Shown: positions 45,923-54,602 of the stretch, in pieces | How positions within the stretch are numbered: position 1 is the stretch's first letter | Layout of the letters: the number at the start of each line of letters is the position of its first letter | From: Sporocytophaga myxococcoides | Lineage (GTDB): Bacteria > Bacteroidota > Bacteroidia > Cytophagales > Cytophagaceae | Assembly: GCF_000775915.1 (NCBI RefSeq) | Contig: NZ_BBLT01000012.1 | Coordinates: 62,001 to 126,000 of the forward strand | Reading direction: 5' to 3' | Length of the DNA stretch: 64,000 bases | Made by a program: the position numbers and the translations under genes | Notes under the pieces: model-generated | Told to the model about the DNA's origin: nothing | Databases searched by the model: none | What the model saw: the letters and a program-made list of their open reading frames with translations, nothing else

Positions 45923-46888
45923 CTATAATAACTTAGAAATAATCTCATCAACAGAAACTCCGTCTGCCTCCGCTTTAAAGTTTCTGACTATTCTATGTCT
46001 TAATACAGAAGGGGCAATAGCCTTAACATCTTCTATATCCGGAGAATATTTATTATGCATCAAAGCATTGCATTTTGCAGCAATAACAAGGTATTGAGAG
46101 GCTCTTGGACCAGCACCCCACTCAAGATATTTTTTACTTATTTCAGGAGCATGCTCACTTTTTGCTCTTGTTTTATGAACCAGCTTTACGGCATACTCAA
46201 TCACATTATCAGGTACCGGTACCTTTCTTACAAGATCCTGATAAGCAAGAATCTGATTTCTATCCAGAACTTTGTTAGCAATAGGGCGGTTTGCCGTTGT
46301 AGTATTTTTAACTATTGATAGTTCAGACTGATAAGAAGGATAGTCCAGAAACAGGTTAAACATAAACCTGTCAAGCTGGGCTTCAGGAAGAGGATACGTC
46401 CCCTCCTGCTCTATCGGGTTCTGGGTTGCAAGCACAAAAAACGGCTTCTCCAGATTATATATATTACCTGAAACAGTTACAGAAAACTCTTGCATAGACT
46501 CAAGCAATGCTGACTGAGTTTTAGGAGGAGTACGGTTTATTTCATCTGCCAGAATGATATTGGCAAAGATAGGTCCTTTTACAAACTTAAAGTTTCTGTT
46601 ATTATCAAGCGTTTCAGAGCCTACGATATCCGAAGGCATCAAATCGGGAGTAAACTGAATACGTTTAAAATTCAGGTCTAGTACCGAAGCAATGGTATTG
46701 ATAAGCAAAGTCTTTGCGAGACCTGGTACACCAACTAAAAGACAGTGCCCCTGACAAAAAATTGCTGTGAGAACAAGATTTACAACATCCTCCTGACCAA
46801 TAATTACTTTAGATATTTCAGCTTTAAGCTTTTTACTCGTGTCAAAAAATTCATCTGCCAGAGCCACTTCAGATTTTTGCGCTTCCAT
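45923..46888 (-). CDS. MoxR-family AAA+ ATPase
   Basis: MoxR ATPases act as chaperone-like factors, often with VWA-domain partners. The protein has GQEDVVNLVLTAIFCQGHCLLVGVPGLAKT (Walker A GVPGLAKT near 58), ILADEINRTPPKTQSALLESMQE near 111-133 (Walker B and MoxR signature), FVLATQNPIEQEGTYPLPEAQLDRF near 150-174 (sensor 1), and a C-terminal helical lid with GASPRA-like GAGPRASQYL near 270. Length 321 is usual. It is 10 nt downstream of a PPIase gene on the same strand, forming the end of the folding-factor unit. The usual DUF58 and VWA genes are not next to it. Confidence 0.95.
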   Translation of the reverse strand: MEAQKSEVALADEFFDTSKKLKAEISKVIIGQEDVVNLVLTAIFCQGHCLLVGVPGLAKTLLINTIASVLDLNFKRIQFTPDLMPSDIVGSETLDNNRNFKFVKGPIFANIILADEINRTPPKTQSALLESMQEFSVTVSGNIYNLEKPFFVLATQNPIEQEGTYPLPEAQLDRFMFNLFLDYPSYQSELSIVKNTTTANRPIANKVLDRNQILAYQDLVRKVPVPDNVIEYAVKLVHKTRAKSEHAPEISKKYLEWGAGPRASQYLVIAAKCNALMHNKYSPDIEDVKAIAPSVLRHRIVRNFKAEADGVSVDEIISKLL

Positions 46889-46898
46889 GTTTATCTTT

Positions 46899-48257
46899 TT
46901 ACTGGGTTATCATCAATTCACAGTCCTTAAAATCTTCATCGATATCAATAAATACTTCTCCTTTATTTTTATCAAACCATTTATTGACTGCATTATTCTT
47001 TTTCTCGGCAAGAGTAGCTTTCTGGATTTTCTGATAGTCGTCCTCAAGATTTGCCTGATGTGGTGGTGTTTTACTTTTGTAGTAAACTATTTTTAATGCT
47101 TCTGTCCCATCTTCCATATTGAAGGGAATAGGTTTGGTAATTGAACCTACTTTCATAGTGTCAACAAGGAAGAAAGTTACAGGATCAAGTTTTTCCATAG
47201 GAATATGTGAACTTCCTGTTTCCTGGTCAATAAAAAGACCTCCGGTTGAATTGGTACTTTTATCTTCTGAAAACTTCTTTGCAGCTTTTTCAAAACTAAT
47301 ACTATCATTTAAGATTGCAGTTCTCAAGCTATCCAGAAACATCACAGCAGTTGTCATGTCCTGTGAAGAGGAAGTAGGCTTAATAAGAATATGTCTGGTA
47401 TTAAATTCATTACCTCTCCTTGCTATCATCTGAATCAGGTGAAATCCATATTCTGATTCAACTATTCCTGAAAGTTCTCCAGGTTTAAGTTTCAGAGCAG
47501 CTCCTTCATATTCAGGCACCAGTTCTCCTCTTTTAAAGAAACCTAATTCGCCACAATTTTTAGCTGAGCCCGGATCTTCAGAGAAAATACCTGCCATCTT
47601 ACAGAAGTCTCCACCTTCCAGAATTTTTGCTTTAATTCGCTCCAATTGCTCCCGGGTTTCATTTTTTTTCTCTTTACTTATTTTAGGGATCACTACAATT
47701 TGTCCGATTTCTGCTTCTGTTGAAAAATAAGGAAGGCTATCCTTAGGTATTTCATTAAAAAACCTCTTCACTTCACCGGGGGTAACCTTTAAATCCTTGG
47801 TAATGTTATCCTGCATCTTTTGAATAATCAGCTGTTCCTTTACCTGTGAACGCAGTTCCTTTTTCAAATCGTCAATGCTTTTGTTATACATAGCAACAAG
47901 CTTTTCTTCTGATCCGATCTGACTGATAAAGTATGCCATTCTTCTGTCTAGCTGTTCATCAACCTGGGCTTTTTCAACAGTTACAGAATCTATTTCAGCT
48001 TTTGCAATCAGAAGTTTATTGATGATTAAGGTTTCCAGAACCTGACACTTGAGCTTTGCAGGATCGCTTACATTTTCCTGACTTGCCAAAACCTGAAGAT
48101 AGTTCATCTCAAGTTCCGATTTCATTATAATCTCATTATCGACTTTTACAATTATTTTATCCAGAACCTGAGCGGCAGAGTATTCAGATATCAGAGTTAA
48201 AAGTATAAAAGTAAAAAATACGAAAAGCTTTATAGTGTTACTTGATTTTGATTTCAT
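46899..48257 (-). CDS. SurA-like periplasmic peptidyl-prolyl isomerase
   Basis: This exported chaperone for outer-membrane proteins starts at the ATG at 48257 with a signal peptide (LFVFFTFILLTLISEYSAAQ). The SurA N-terminal helical region follows (VLDKIIVKVDNEIIMKSELE, then the LETLIINKLLIAKAEID helix). Two parvulin domains come next: one near 155-260 with EIGQIVVIPKI, FSEDPGSAKNCGELGFFKRGE and YGFHLIQM, and a more divergent one near 275-385 with NTRHILIKPTS and FSEDKSTNSTGGLF. Length is about 452. It overlaps the upstream lipoprotein gene by 20 nt, which argues for translational coupling. MoxR follows downstream. Confidence 0.9.
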   Translation of the reverse strand: MKSKSSNTIKLFVFFTFILLTLISEYSAAQVLDKIIVKVDNEIIMKSELEMNYLQVLASQENVSDPAKLKCQVLETLIINKLLIAKAEIDSVTVEKAQVDEQLDRRMAYFISQIGSEEKLVAMYNKSIDDLKKELRSQVKEQLIIQKMQDNITKDLKVTPGEVKRFFNEIPKDSLPYFSTEAEIGQIVVIPKISKEKKNETREQLERIKAKILEGGDFCKMAGIFSEDPGSAKNCGELGFFKRGELVPEYEGAALKLKPGELSGIVESEYGFHLIQMIARRGNEFNTRHILIKPTSSSQDMTTAVMFLDSLRTAILNDSISFEKAAKKFSEDKSTNSTGGLFIDQETGSSHIPMEKLDPVTFFLVDTMKVGSITKPIPFNMEDGTEALKIVYYKSKTPPHQANLEDDYQKIQKATLAEKKNNAVNKWFDKNKGEVFIDIDEDFKDCELMITQ

Positions 48258-49107
48258 TGTTTTCCTTTGCCTGCTTATATAAATTTTCTTCAAGCGATTT
48301 AATAAGATTAATTTTTCTTTGATTCAGCAATGTTTCTCTGATTTGATTACGAGCAAATTCATAAGGTGAAATCTGCTCGCTGCTTTTATAATCTTTAATT
48401 TTAATGAGATACAAATTGCTGTCGTCAGCGCGCTCCCCTAAAACTGTTTTTTCCAGGAATTGTCTTTTTCCGGAGATTTCATCAAAGGGCGTATTTTTTA
48501 TTGTCTCATCAAAATTATGCCAGAGCGAATCTTCCACAATATAAAAAGAAGCCAGACGAAGGCAAAGCAATCTGAGCTCTGTTTTATCTTTTTCGTTATT
48601 GGATGCCAGTAATGCTTTGATTTTATCGATTTTCGGAGCATCCTTAGGTATTTTAATAAAAGAACCTTTAAAAATATTCTCTCTTAGTTCGAACGATTTG
48701 ATGTTCTTGTCATAAAAATCCTGGATTTCTTTCTCAGAAATCATAGTATCCAGCTTTTCACGGACATAGTGCTCCTTGAAAGTATGAATGAGTAAAGACT
48801 CTTTGTAGTCTTGTAATTTTTGATTGATTTCTTCATTGCTTTCATCTATAATAGACTCCGCATGACTTAAAAGTATTTTCTGAGTTGTCCATTTCCGGAT
48901 ATAAGCATCTGCCAGTGCTGCACTGTCGGGTCCATGCAAGCCAGATATAACGGATTCTAGTTCTGAGGGATAAAGAGCGTAATTATAAACGCGAGCAAGA
49001 GGTTTGTCTTCAAAGCTGTCAGAGTCCTGGTTTTTTGTAACGAAGAGCTGACAACTTTGAATGACAAATAATATTACAACTAAAAAGATTTTGAAGGGAA
49101 TTCTCAA
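48238..49107 (-). CDS. PpiC/SurA-related lipoprotein without parvulin domain
   Basis: The N-terminus is a lipoprotein signal (FLVVILFVIQSC, lipidated cysteine near residue 19). The body has the long helices of SurA/PpiD chaperone domains (SELESVISGLHGPDSAALADAYIRKWTTQKIL and NEEINQKLQDYKESLLIHTF). The region where a parvulin domain would be shows only weak similarity and no complete catalytic motif. A further pair of helices ends the protein. The start codon is TTG and overlaps the stop of the upstream PPIase gene as TTGA. It is the middle gene of three related folding factors and may be a chaperone subunit without isomerase activity. Confidence 0.75.
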   Translation of the reverse strand: MRIPFKIFLVVILFVIQSCQLFVTKNQDSDSFEDKPLARVYNYALYPSELESVISGLHGPDSAALADAYIRKWTTQKILLSHAESIIDESNEEINQKLQDYKESLLIHTFKEHYVREKLDTMISEKEIQDFYDKNIKSFELRENIFKGSFIKIPKDAPKIDKIKALLASNNEKDKTELRLLCLRLASFYIVEDSLWHNFDETIKNTPFDEISGKRQFLEKTVLGERADDSNLYLIKIKDYKSSEQISPYEFARNQIRETLLNQRKINLIKSLEENLYKQAKENNEIKIK

Positions 49108-51401
49108 TTCTTTGTCTTTACTAGTTTCTGAATCTCAGGTTCATTAATGGATACAGGATACTTTTTCTTCATATCTTTAATCCATTCCTGCTCAAGGTAA
49201 GTTTGGTAGTCAGAAATAGCCAGACCTCTTGATTCTTCAAAAGTTTTTGGTCTTGGCTCTTCTACTTTATTAATTTTGATAAAGTAGATTCTTCCATCCT
49301 TTTCAATCTGCGAAGTTCCTTCTTTCCACTCTATAGCGTTAAGGATTTCATTATCTCCTTTCTGGAATTTACCTTCTGTTACCTGAAGAGTTAACGGAGC
49401 ATTTTGATTGAAAGTATTCTCAAGAACTTTCTTTGATGTAGAGTACACAACCAAGCCAACTTTTCTGTCAGCATTTTTCTCTGCTTCCGTTTTCTTAGGT
49501 GTTCCTTTTCCAAGATCTTTGATAATAATGCGGGTTGAATCTACACCTTTAGATTTGATATAGTTATAAACTCCTGCACCTCTCATAAGAGAAAGGGTAG
49601 CTGGTTCTTTCGCTTCAGCTGACGCAGAAAGTTCAAGCACCAAATTCTTATCTTTCTGTAACTGGCTTACCACTTTATCAAGTTCCTTTTTATATGAGTC
49701 TTCGATATCAGAATTATTAGCTTTATAGTTGACTGCTGAAAGTTTCTGATCTTTTACTTCAAATTTACCTTTTGCAAGTTCAGCCTTTAATTTCTCAAGT
49801 GTTGCTTTATCCTTAACATTGAAGATAACAGCGTCTACTCTTCTGTCCCACTTGAATTTATCTCTGTTCTGATTGAAATAACTTTTTAATCCAGTAGTGT
49901 CCTCAATTGCTTTTGACCATACTTTTTCGTCCATTAACTGGAATAAAAGGATACCATCTCTGTATTCTTTAACAAGCATTTTATAATCTACGTATTTATC
50001 AGCGAGGTGAGATTCTTCGTAGCCTAGTAACTGCTGATCAGCATACTCTTTGTAAAGTATTTTAACATACTGAGCGATTGATGAATTTTTTCTTGGTCTT
50101 TGTTTTTCTTTAACAAAAGTAAGAAAGTCATTCACAGTATAGTTTTGTTTTCCTACATTAAAAAGAACAGGATTATTTTTAGTATCAGGAGTAAAATTCC
50201 ATTTACCTTCAAGAAGAGAAGAATCTGTTTTACTGATAGCAAGTTCAAGAGATTTAACATTTTCAGTGAAATTATTTTCTCTTTTCAGTCTTTCAATTAG
50301 TCTGGTTTTGTTAAGCTCCGATCTTGAATCTTTAGATACTTTTGCTTTTAAAGTTGGTTCAAGTTCTTCGAAAGGCTCAAGACCTTTTTTCTCAAGGAGC
50401 TTGATTACATGCCAGCCATAAGGAGTCTGAACAGGTTTGCTGACCTGATTTACTTCCAGACCGAAGGCTGCATCTTCAAAAGAGGGAATCATACGGCCTG
50501 TAGAGAACCAAGGAAGTTCTCCACCTTTTGATTTAGAGTTAACGTCATCAGAAAATTGATTCGCTAACTGATTCCAGTCTTCACCCTTTTGAACTTTAGT
50601 ATAGATTTCGTCAATTTTCTGTTTCGCAGCCAAAGAGTCAGCTTCAGCTGTTCCGCTAGTAGCTCTGACCATAATATGTGCTACCCTAACCTGTCCCTGT
50701 GATTTTCTCTTGTCTTTAACCTGAATAATATGATATCCGAATCTCGTTTTTACAGGTTGAGAAATCTGACCAACCGGAGTTTTATAGGCAGCATCTTCAA
50801 AAGGATAAACCATTTGAAGTGCCGTAAAGTAACCAAGATCACCACCATTGGTTTTAGCTGAAGGATCCTGAGAATATTGCTTTGCAAGTTTTTCAAAGCT
50901 TTCGCCGCTTAGTGCCTTTTGTCTGATTTCGTTTATCTTATTAAAAGCTGCAAGTGTATCTTTAGGATCAGCATCAGGACTAACATTGATAAGAATGTGA
51001 GCCGCTTTTACTTCCTCCTTCATTCTCTCATAAGCCTCTTTAATAAGCTGTTCAGTTACCCCCTTTTCAGTCAGATAAGGCTGAGCAAGTTGCTTTCTAT
51101 AGCCTTCAAGTTCCCTTTTGAAAGAAGTAGTTGTGTCTATTCCGAGAGATTCAGCTTCTTTAACCTTCAATTTAAAATTGATATAAAGATCCAGATACTC
51201 TTTGATACTTTTTTCCGTATATGCATCTGGAGCGCTTGAATTGTTTTTGTTGTAGACATAAACAAATTCGTTTTCATTTACCGGTTGACCACCGATAACA
51301 GCTACAGATGGGTCCGTAGCAGTTTTTGAAGTTTTTTCGGAAGTTTTACAACCTGATACAATCAGGGCAGCTGAAAGAAATGCTACAAAACTCTTTTTCA
51401 T
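49104..51401 (-). CDS. Double-parvulin peptidyl-prolyl isomerase with OmpA-like insert
   Basis: A 765-aa lipoprotein (signal with ALIVSGC, cysteine near 18) of the PpiD/SurA type. After an N-terminal helical segment come two parvulin domains: VKAAHILINVS to FGYHIIQVKD (about 133-233) and VRVAHIMVRAT to YGWHVIKLLE (about 239-343). Both retain the GGxLxxF/W motif (GGDLGYF, GGELPWF). The following 220 residues are helical. Near 570-655 a segment resembles the OmpA C-terminal fold: LSLMRGAGVYNYI, RIIIKDLGKG and ADRKVGLVVYS. A PPIase-like tail then closes the protein. It is the first gene of a coupled three-gene set that ends with moxR. Confidence 0.88.
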   Translation of the reverse strand: MKKSFVAFLSAALIVSGCKTSEKTSKTATDPSVAVIGGQPVNENEFVYVYNKNNSSAPDAYTEKSIKEYLDLYINFKLKVKEAESLGIDTTTSFKRELEGYRKQLAQPYLTEKGVTEQLIKEAYERMKEEVKAAHILINVSPDADPKDTLAAFNKINEIRQKALSGESFEKLAKQYSQDPSAKTNGGDLGYFTALQMVYPFEDAAYKTPVGQISQPVKTRFGYHIIQVKDKRKSQGQVRVAHIMVRATSGTAEADSLAAKQKIDEIYTKVQKGEDWNQLANQFSDDVNSKSKGGELPWFSTGRMIPSFEDAAFGLEVNQVSKPVQTPYGWHVIKLLEKKGLEPFEELEPTLKAKVSKDSRSELNKTRLIERLKRENNFTENVKSLELAISKTDSSLLEGKWNFTPDTKNNPVLFNVGKQNYTVNDFLTFVKEKQRPRKNSSIAQYVKILYKEYADQQLLGYEESHLADKYVDYKMLVKEYRDGILLFQLMDEKVWSKAIEDTTGLKSYFNQNRDKFKWDRRVDAVIFNVKDKATLEKLKAELAKGKFEVKDQKLSAVNYKANNSDIEDSYKKELDKVVSQLQKDKNLVLELSASAEAKEPATLSLMRGAGVYNYIKSKGVDSTRIIIKDLGKGTPKKTEAEKNADRKVGLVVYSTSKKVLENTFNQNAPLTLQVTEGKFQKGDNEILNAIEWKEGTSQIEKDGRIYFIKINKVEEPRPKTFEESRGLAISDYQTYLEQEWIKDMKKKYPVSINEPEIQKLVKTKN

Positions 51402-51461
51402 AAATTTTTGCGTCTTTTATAAGAATACTGGTTCCAGTAAATAAAAAATAACATTAAGAAA

Positions 51462-51521
51462 TTGAAATTTTTCTGCTGAATTTTAGCTTAAACAACGCTT
51501 GAATCAGGTAAAAAATTTCAA
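51462..51521. other. Long inverted repeat in the PPIase upstream region
   Basis: TTGAAATTTTT (51462-51472) and AAAAATTTCAA (51511-51521) pair perfectly, with CTGAAT/ATCAG-type pairing possible inside the loop. It is 60 nt before the PPIase start on the minus strand and downstream of the RsbW-like gene. It may be a leader structure or a weak transcript end. Confidence 0.4.
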
Positions 51522-51623
51522 TCAATTCTTTTTACAGCCGCAATTTTAATGATTTTTTTTAATAAAAATTAGTCTGTAGCAGGATAAAGTAAATAAGATA
51601 GCCTTAAACTGGCTGAAAAACAA

Positions 51624-52040
51624 CTAACAAATTGTTAATTTCTTAAAAAGGCGATATACGGTAAGGTCTTTTTCTTTAAAAACTTCAATAGAATCCATGA
51701 TTCGGTTTACCAGCATCAGCCCTAATCCTCCCTTTTTCTTTTCTTTCACAAGCTGATTGATATCCGGTTCGCTATATTGAGTATGGTCAAACGGAGCACC
51801 TTGATCTGAAATCTCAAAAGTAAGACCGTCGCAATTTTCAGAGATAAGGAGATTAAGATGTTGGTTTTCGTCGCAGTTATTGGAATGGATTATACGATTT
51901 GCGCAAATTTCCTCAACAGCAAGCACAAGCATATTCACCTCAATTTCAGGCAAATGAAGATCAGTAAGGGTTTGAGTTACAAACTTTCTGATTTCTTTAA
52001 GGCTTTCTTTTGTACAAGCTATGCGCAATTTATGATTCAT
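51624..52040 (-). CDS. RsbW-like ATP-binding protein (anti-sigma/serine kinase fold)
   Basis: A GHKL-fold kinase of the RsbW/SpoIIAB type that would phosphorylate the STAS protein. The N box is AVEEICANRIIHS near 41-53 (E-x3-N), the G1 box DQGAPFD near 79-85, and the G2 box GGLGLMLVNRIMD near 103-115. Length 138 is typical. It overlaps the STAS gene by 11 nt and is the last gene of the set. In Bacillus such proteins bind sigma factors; no sigma gene adjoins here, so the output is unknown. Confidence 0.9.
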   Translation of the reverse strand: MNHKLRIACTKESLKEIRKFVTQTLTDLHLPEIEVNMLVLAVEEICANRIIHSNNCDENQHLNLLISENCDGLTFEISDQGAPFDHTQYSEPDINQLVKEKKKGGLGLMLVNRIMDSIEVFKEKDLTVYRLFKKLTIC

Positions 52041-52371
52041 TTATTAATGTCTTCGCTGCTTCTTTCGAATCTACAATCTGTATCAGTTCATCGAGGCCCA
52101 GAATCTGAAATACATTTTTTACCTTCTTACTTAGATTAAACAGAACCATTGAGATTTTGTTATTTTCAAAGTCCTGTATGTAAGACATAAAGACTCCCAG
52201 TCCAGCTGAAGATATGTAATTAAGATTTGTACAATCGATAAGAATTTTCTTTTCTCCTGCAGAAACCGCCTCTGAAATTGCTTTGTCTAAATTGATACAA
52301 GAACTGGCATCAAGATCACCTTCAATTCCTATGAGGTAAATTTCCTCTTCTTTCCCAATTGAAATATTCAT
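52030..52371 (-). CDS. STAS-domain anti-anti-sigma factor
   Basis: A single STAS domain of 113 aa like SpoIIAA/RsbV. The phosphorylatable serine lies in YISSAGLGVFMSY (Ser55 is the likely site, with Ser54 beside it). GDLDASSCINLDKAI near 18-32 and LIDCTNLNYI near 44-53 complete the core. It overlaps the downstream kinase gene and follows the SpoIIE phosphatase by 37 nt, so phosphatase, switch protein and kinase are encoded in order. It lacks a transmembrane or sensor part. Confidence 0.93.
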   Translation of the reverse strand: MNISIGKEEEIYLIGIEGDLDASSCINLDKAISEAVSAGEKKILIDCTNLNYISSAGLGVFMSYIQDFENNKISMVLFNLSKKVKNVFQILGLDELIQIVDSKEAAKTLINES

Positions 52372-52408
52372 TGCTTTTTACGGTTATTCAATAAAGTTGG
52401 TTTTCAGC

Positions 52409-54460
52409 TTATACAAATTTGATTATTAAGAATGTATAATCGTCGTGAAGTGCTTGAGTTTCTGTGAATTCGTAGAACTTTTCGAGTATTAAGTTGCTGA
52501 TTTCCTTGGTATTTAAGCTGTGGTGAAGATATAAAAGATTTTTTAATTTATCAAAACCGAACTCCTCTCCTAACTCATTGGTCGCTTCAATAATTCCATC
52601 TGTATACAGAATCAGAATATCCCCTTTATTATAACTTATTTTTTTCTTTTCTATGTGCTTGGAATAGTCCTTATTTCTGATAATTCCCAACCCTAAGCCT
52701 TTGCTTTTCAAATAACTTATCTCACCAGTTTGACTATTAAAGAATAAGGCGGGACAGTGACCTGCTCTGGCAATTTCAATCGTTTGGTTTTCTGTATCGA
52801 TACTTAGAAAAGTAAGAGTAATAAAAGAAGACTTTTCCAACCCTCTGCCCAGGGCTTTATTTGCCTGGACCATGAATTCGTCAGGTGGAATTTCTGTCTG
52901 AACCAGACTTTGGAATACCCCTTTCATCTGGGCCATGGTAAATGCTGCTGAGGTTCCGTTACCGGAAACGTCTCCTATTACCATCGCTATTTTCTTATCA
53001 GAATATTCGTAAAAATCATAATAATCACCGCCCACTTCATCTGCAGCTTTTGTGAAAGCTGTAATTTGTAAGTTGATGTTAAAAATAAGACTTTGAGGCA
53101 AAAGGCTTTTTTGTACTTCTTTGGCAATTTTAAGTTCTTCCTGATATCTTTCTGTAGCAACAGCCTCATCGATTAATCTGAAGTTTTTGATGGCAATACT
53201 TGCCTGACTCACGAAACTGCAGATAATATCAACCATCTCTTTATCAAACCCATCCGTCTCATTTTTAAGTAAGACCAGAGTTCCAAGCTTCTGTTTGTGG
53301 CTATATAAAGGGATAATCAGCAGGGATTTGAAAGGAAGTTTCTGAATTCTTTCCGAATGCTCCAGACTTTTAGCATCCTTTATATATTGTGGTTGATTAT
53401 CAATATTAAAGTGATTTTTCCTTAAGACTTTTTTAATCTCAAAAACATCAATTTCGCTTATCCCTTTGTTGATAAACGCCTTAAAATTACCTTTTTCATC
53501 CACAATCTCCAGCCAACCAGCATTTGCAAAAATGGTACTCAAACTACTGTCAATCAAAATTTCGTGTACTTCATCTTCCTTATTTCCCAGCTGAATTGAC
53601 TGACTCAGCTTTTGAAAGATCATTACCTCGCCAAATTTCTGTTCGAAAACAGAGGATGTGGGAAGATTGAATAATAACACAAGCAGCGCTGAAAAGCAGT
53701 TTAATAGGATAAAGGAAGAAACGCCTCCAATAAACAGGTTCTGAGCAAGGTCTATAATAAGGATGGTCCCAAAATGCTGTTCATAAATCTGCTGCAAAAA
53801 GGTAAAACCAATTACAATGATCAGCACAATCAGCAAAATACTCTGCCATTTTTGCTTATAATTCAGGAATGCTACCCATTTAAGATTAAAAGAAAGTATC
53901 ATTCCGAAAAGGAAAAGCGGAATTGCGTACAGGTATATCTTGAAATTAAAGATATCGAAATAGGCAAAATTGGAAAGCATGCTTAACAGAGCCAGCATTT
54001 CGAATACGAGCCATATCATATTGAGCTGTTTGCTCTTCTGATACAGAATCATTTTTTTCCATACATAAAATCCATTGGCAAGAAAAATTGTCACCAATGC
54101 TATGTTGAAATGGTATATGAGGTTATTGAACAGCAGGTTCTTCTTAAAAACAGGGGTGCCGAACAAAAACAGCATAAACTTGACCAGCAAACTAATAAGA
54201 ATAGTTGTAGCTCCGAATATGAATACCTGCCAGAGCATCTCTATAAAATTAGAGCTCTTTTTCTGGCCAATATTTATCTTAAACAGAAGGAAAGTAAATA
54301 GAAAAAAACTTGTAAGAAGCACATTTCTCCAGAAGTCTGTCAGATAAAAATCAAAAACATGACTTAATGAATATAATGTCAGAAGGTCCCCTACAACCAA
54401 GGCTAACCAACTGACAATTGAAATTATCAGGTAAAGTTTAAAATAACCTTTAACAGACAT
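52409..54460 (-). CDS. Membrane SpoIIE/RsbU-type PP2C phosphatase with GAF domain
   Basis: A 683-aa sensor phosphatase. The N-terminal 275 residues hold about seven or eight transmembrane helices (LYLIISIVSWLALVVGDLL, LLTSFFLFTFLLF, AIPLFLFGMILSF and others). A GAF-like domain spans about 290-430 (LLIIPLYSHKQKLGTLVLL, SFVSQASIAIKNFR). A short coiled linker (ERYQEELKIAKEVQKSLLP) leads to the PP2C domain with EVGGDYYDFY near 475, VIGDVSGNGTSAAF near 493-506, YTDGIIEATNE near 638 and DDYTFLII at the end. It would dephosphorylate the STAS protein in response to a membrane or small-molecule signal. The signal is not known. Confidence 0.92.
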   Translation of the reverse strand: MSVKGYFKLYLIISIVSWLALVVGDLLTLYSLSHVFDFYLTDFWRNVLLTSFFLFTFLLFKINIGQKKSSNFIEMLWQVFIFGATTILISLLVKFMLFLFGTPVFKKNLLFNNLIYHFNIALVTIFLANGFYVWKKMILYQKSKQLNMIWLVFEMLALLSMLSNFAYFDIFNFKIYLYAIPLFLFGMILSFNLKWVAFLNYKQKWQSILLIVLIIVIGFTFLQQIYEQHFGTILIIDLAQNLFIGGVSSFILLNCFSALLVLLFNLPTSSVFEQKFGEVMIFQKLSQSIQLGNKEDEVHEILIDSSLSTIFANAGWLEIVDEKGNFKAFINKGISEIDVFEIKKVLRKNHFNIDNQPQYIKDAKSLEHSERIQKLPFKSLLIIPLYSHKQKLGTLVLLKNETDGFDKEMVDIICSFVSQASIAIKNFRLIDEAVATERYQEELKIAKEVQKSLLPQSLIFNINLQITAFTKAADEVGGDYYDFYEYSDKKIAMVIGDVSGNGTSAAFTMAQMKGVFQSLVQTEIPPDEFMVQANKALGRGLEKSSFITLTFLSIDTENQTIEIARAGHCPALFFNSQTGEISYLKSKGLGLGIIRNKDYSKHIEKKKISYNKGDILILYTDGIIEATNELGEEFGFDKLKNLLYLHHSLNTKEISNLILEKFYEFTETQALHDDYTFLIIKFV

Positions 54461-54530
54461 TCGAAATCAGAGATCCTTTGAGTTTAAAAAAATTTCTTTT
54501 AATTCAACTTTTAATCCCTTTCAGGCAAAT

Positions 54531-54570
54531 CACCTTTTGAATCATTATTAAAACAATGACACAAAAGGTG
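54531..54570. terminator. Hairpin after guaB
   Basis: CACCTTTTG with CAAAAGGTG (9 bp) and CATT with AATG (4 bp) stack around a symmetric 3-by-3 loop, about 35 nt past the guaB stop on the minus strand. No clear T-run follows, so termination strength is uncertain. Confidence 0.55.
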
Positions 54571-54602
54571 AAAATACTAAAAGGTTTACAAATTTTGTTT
54601 TT

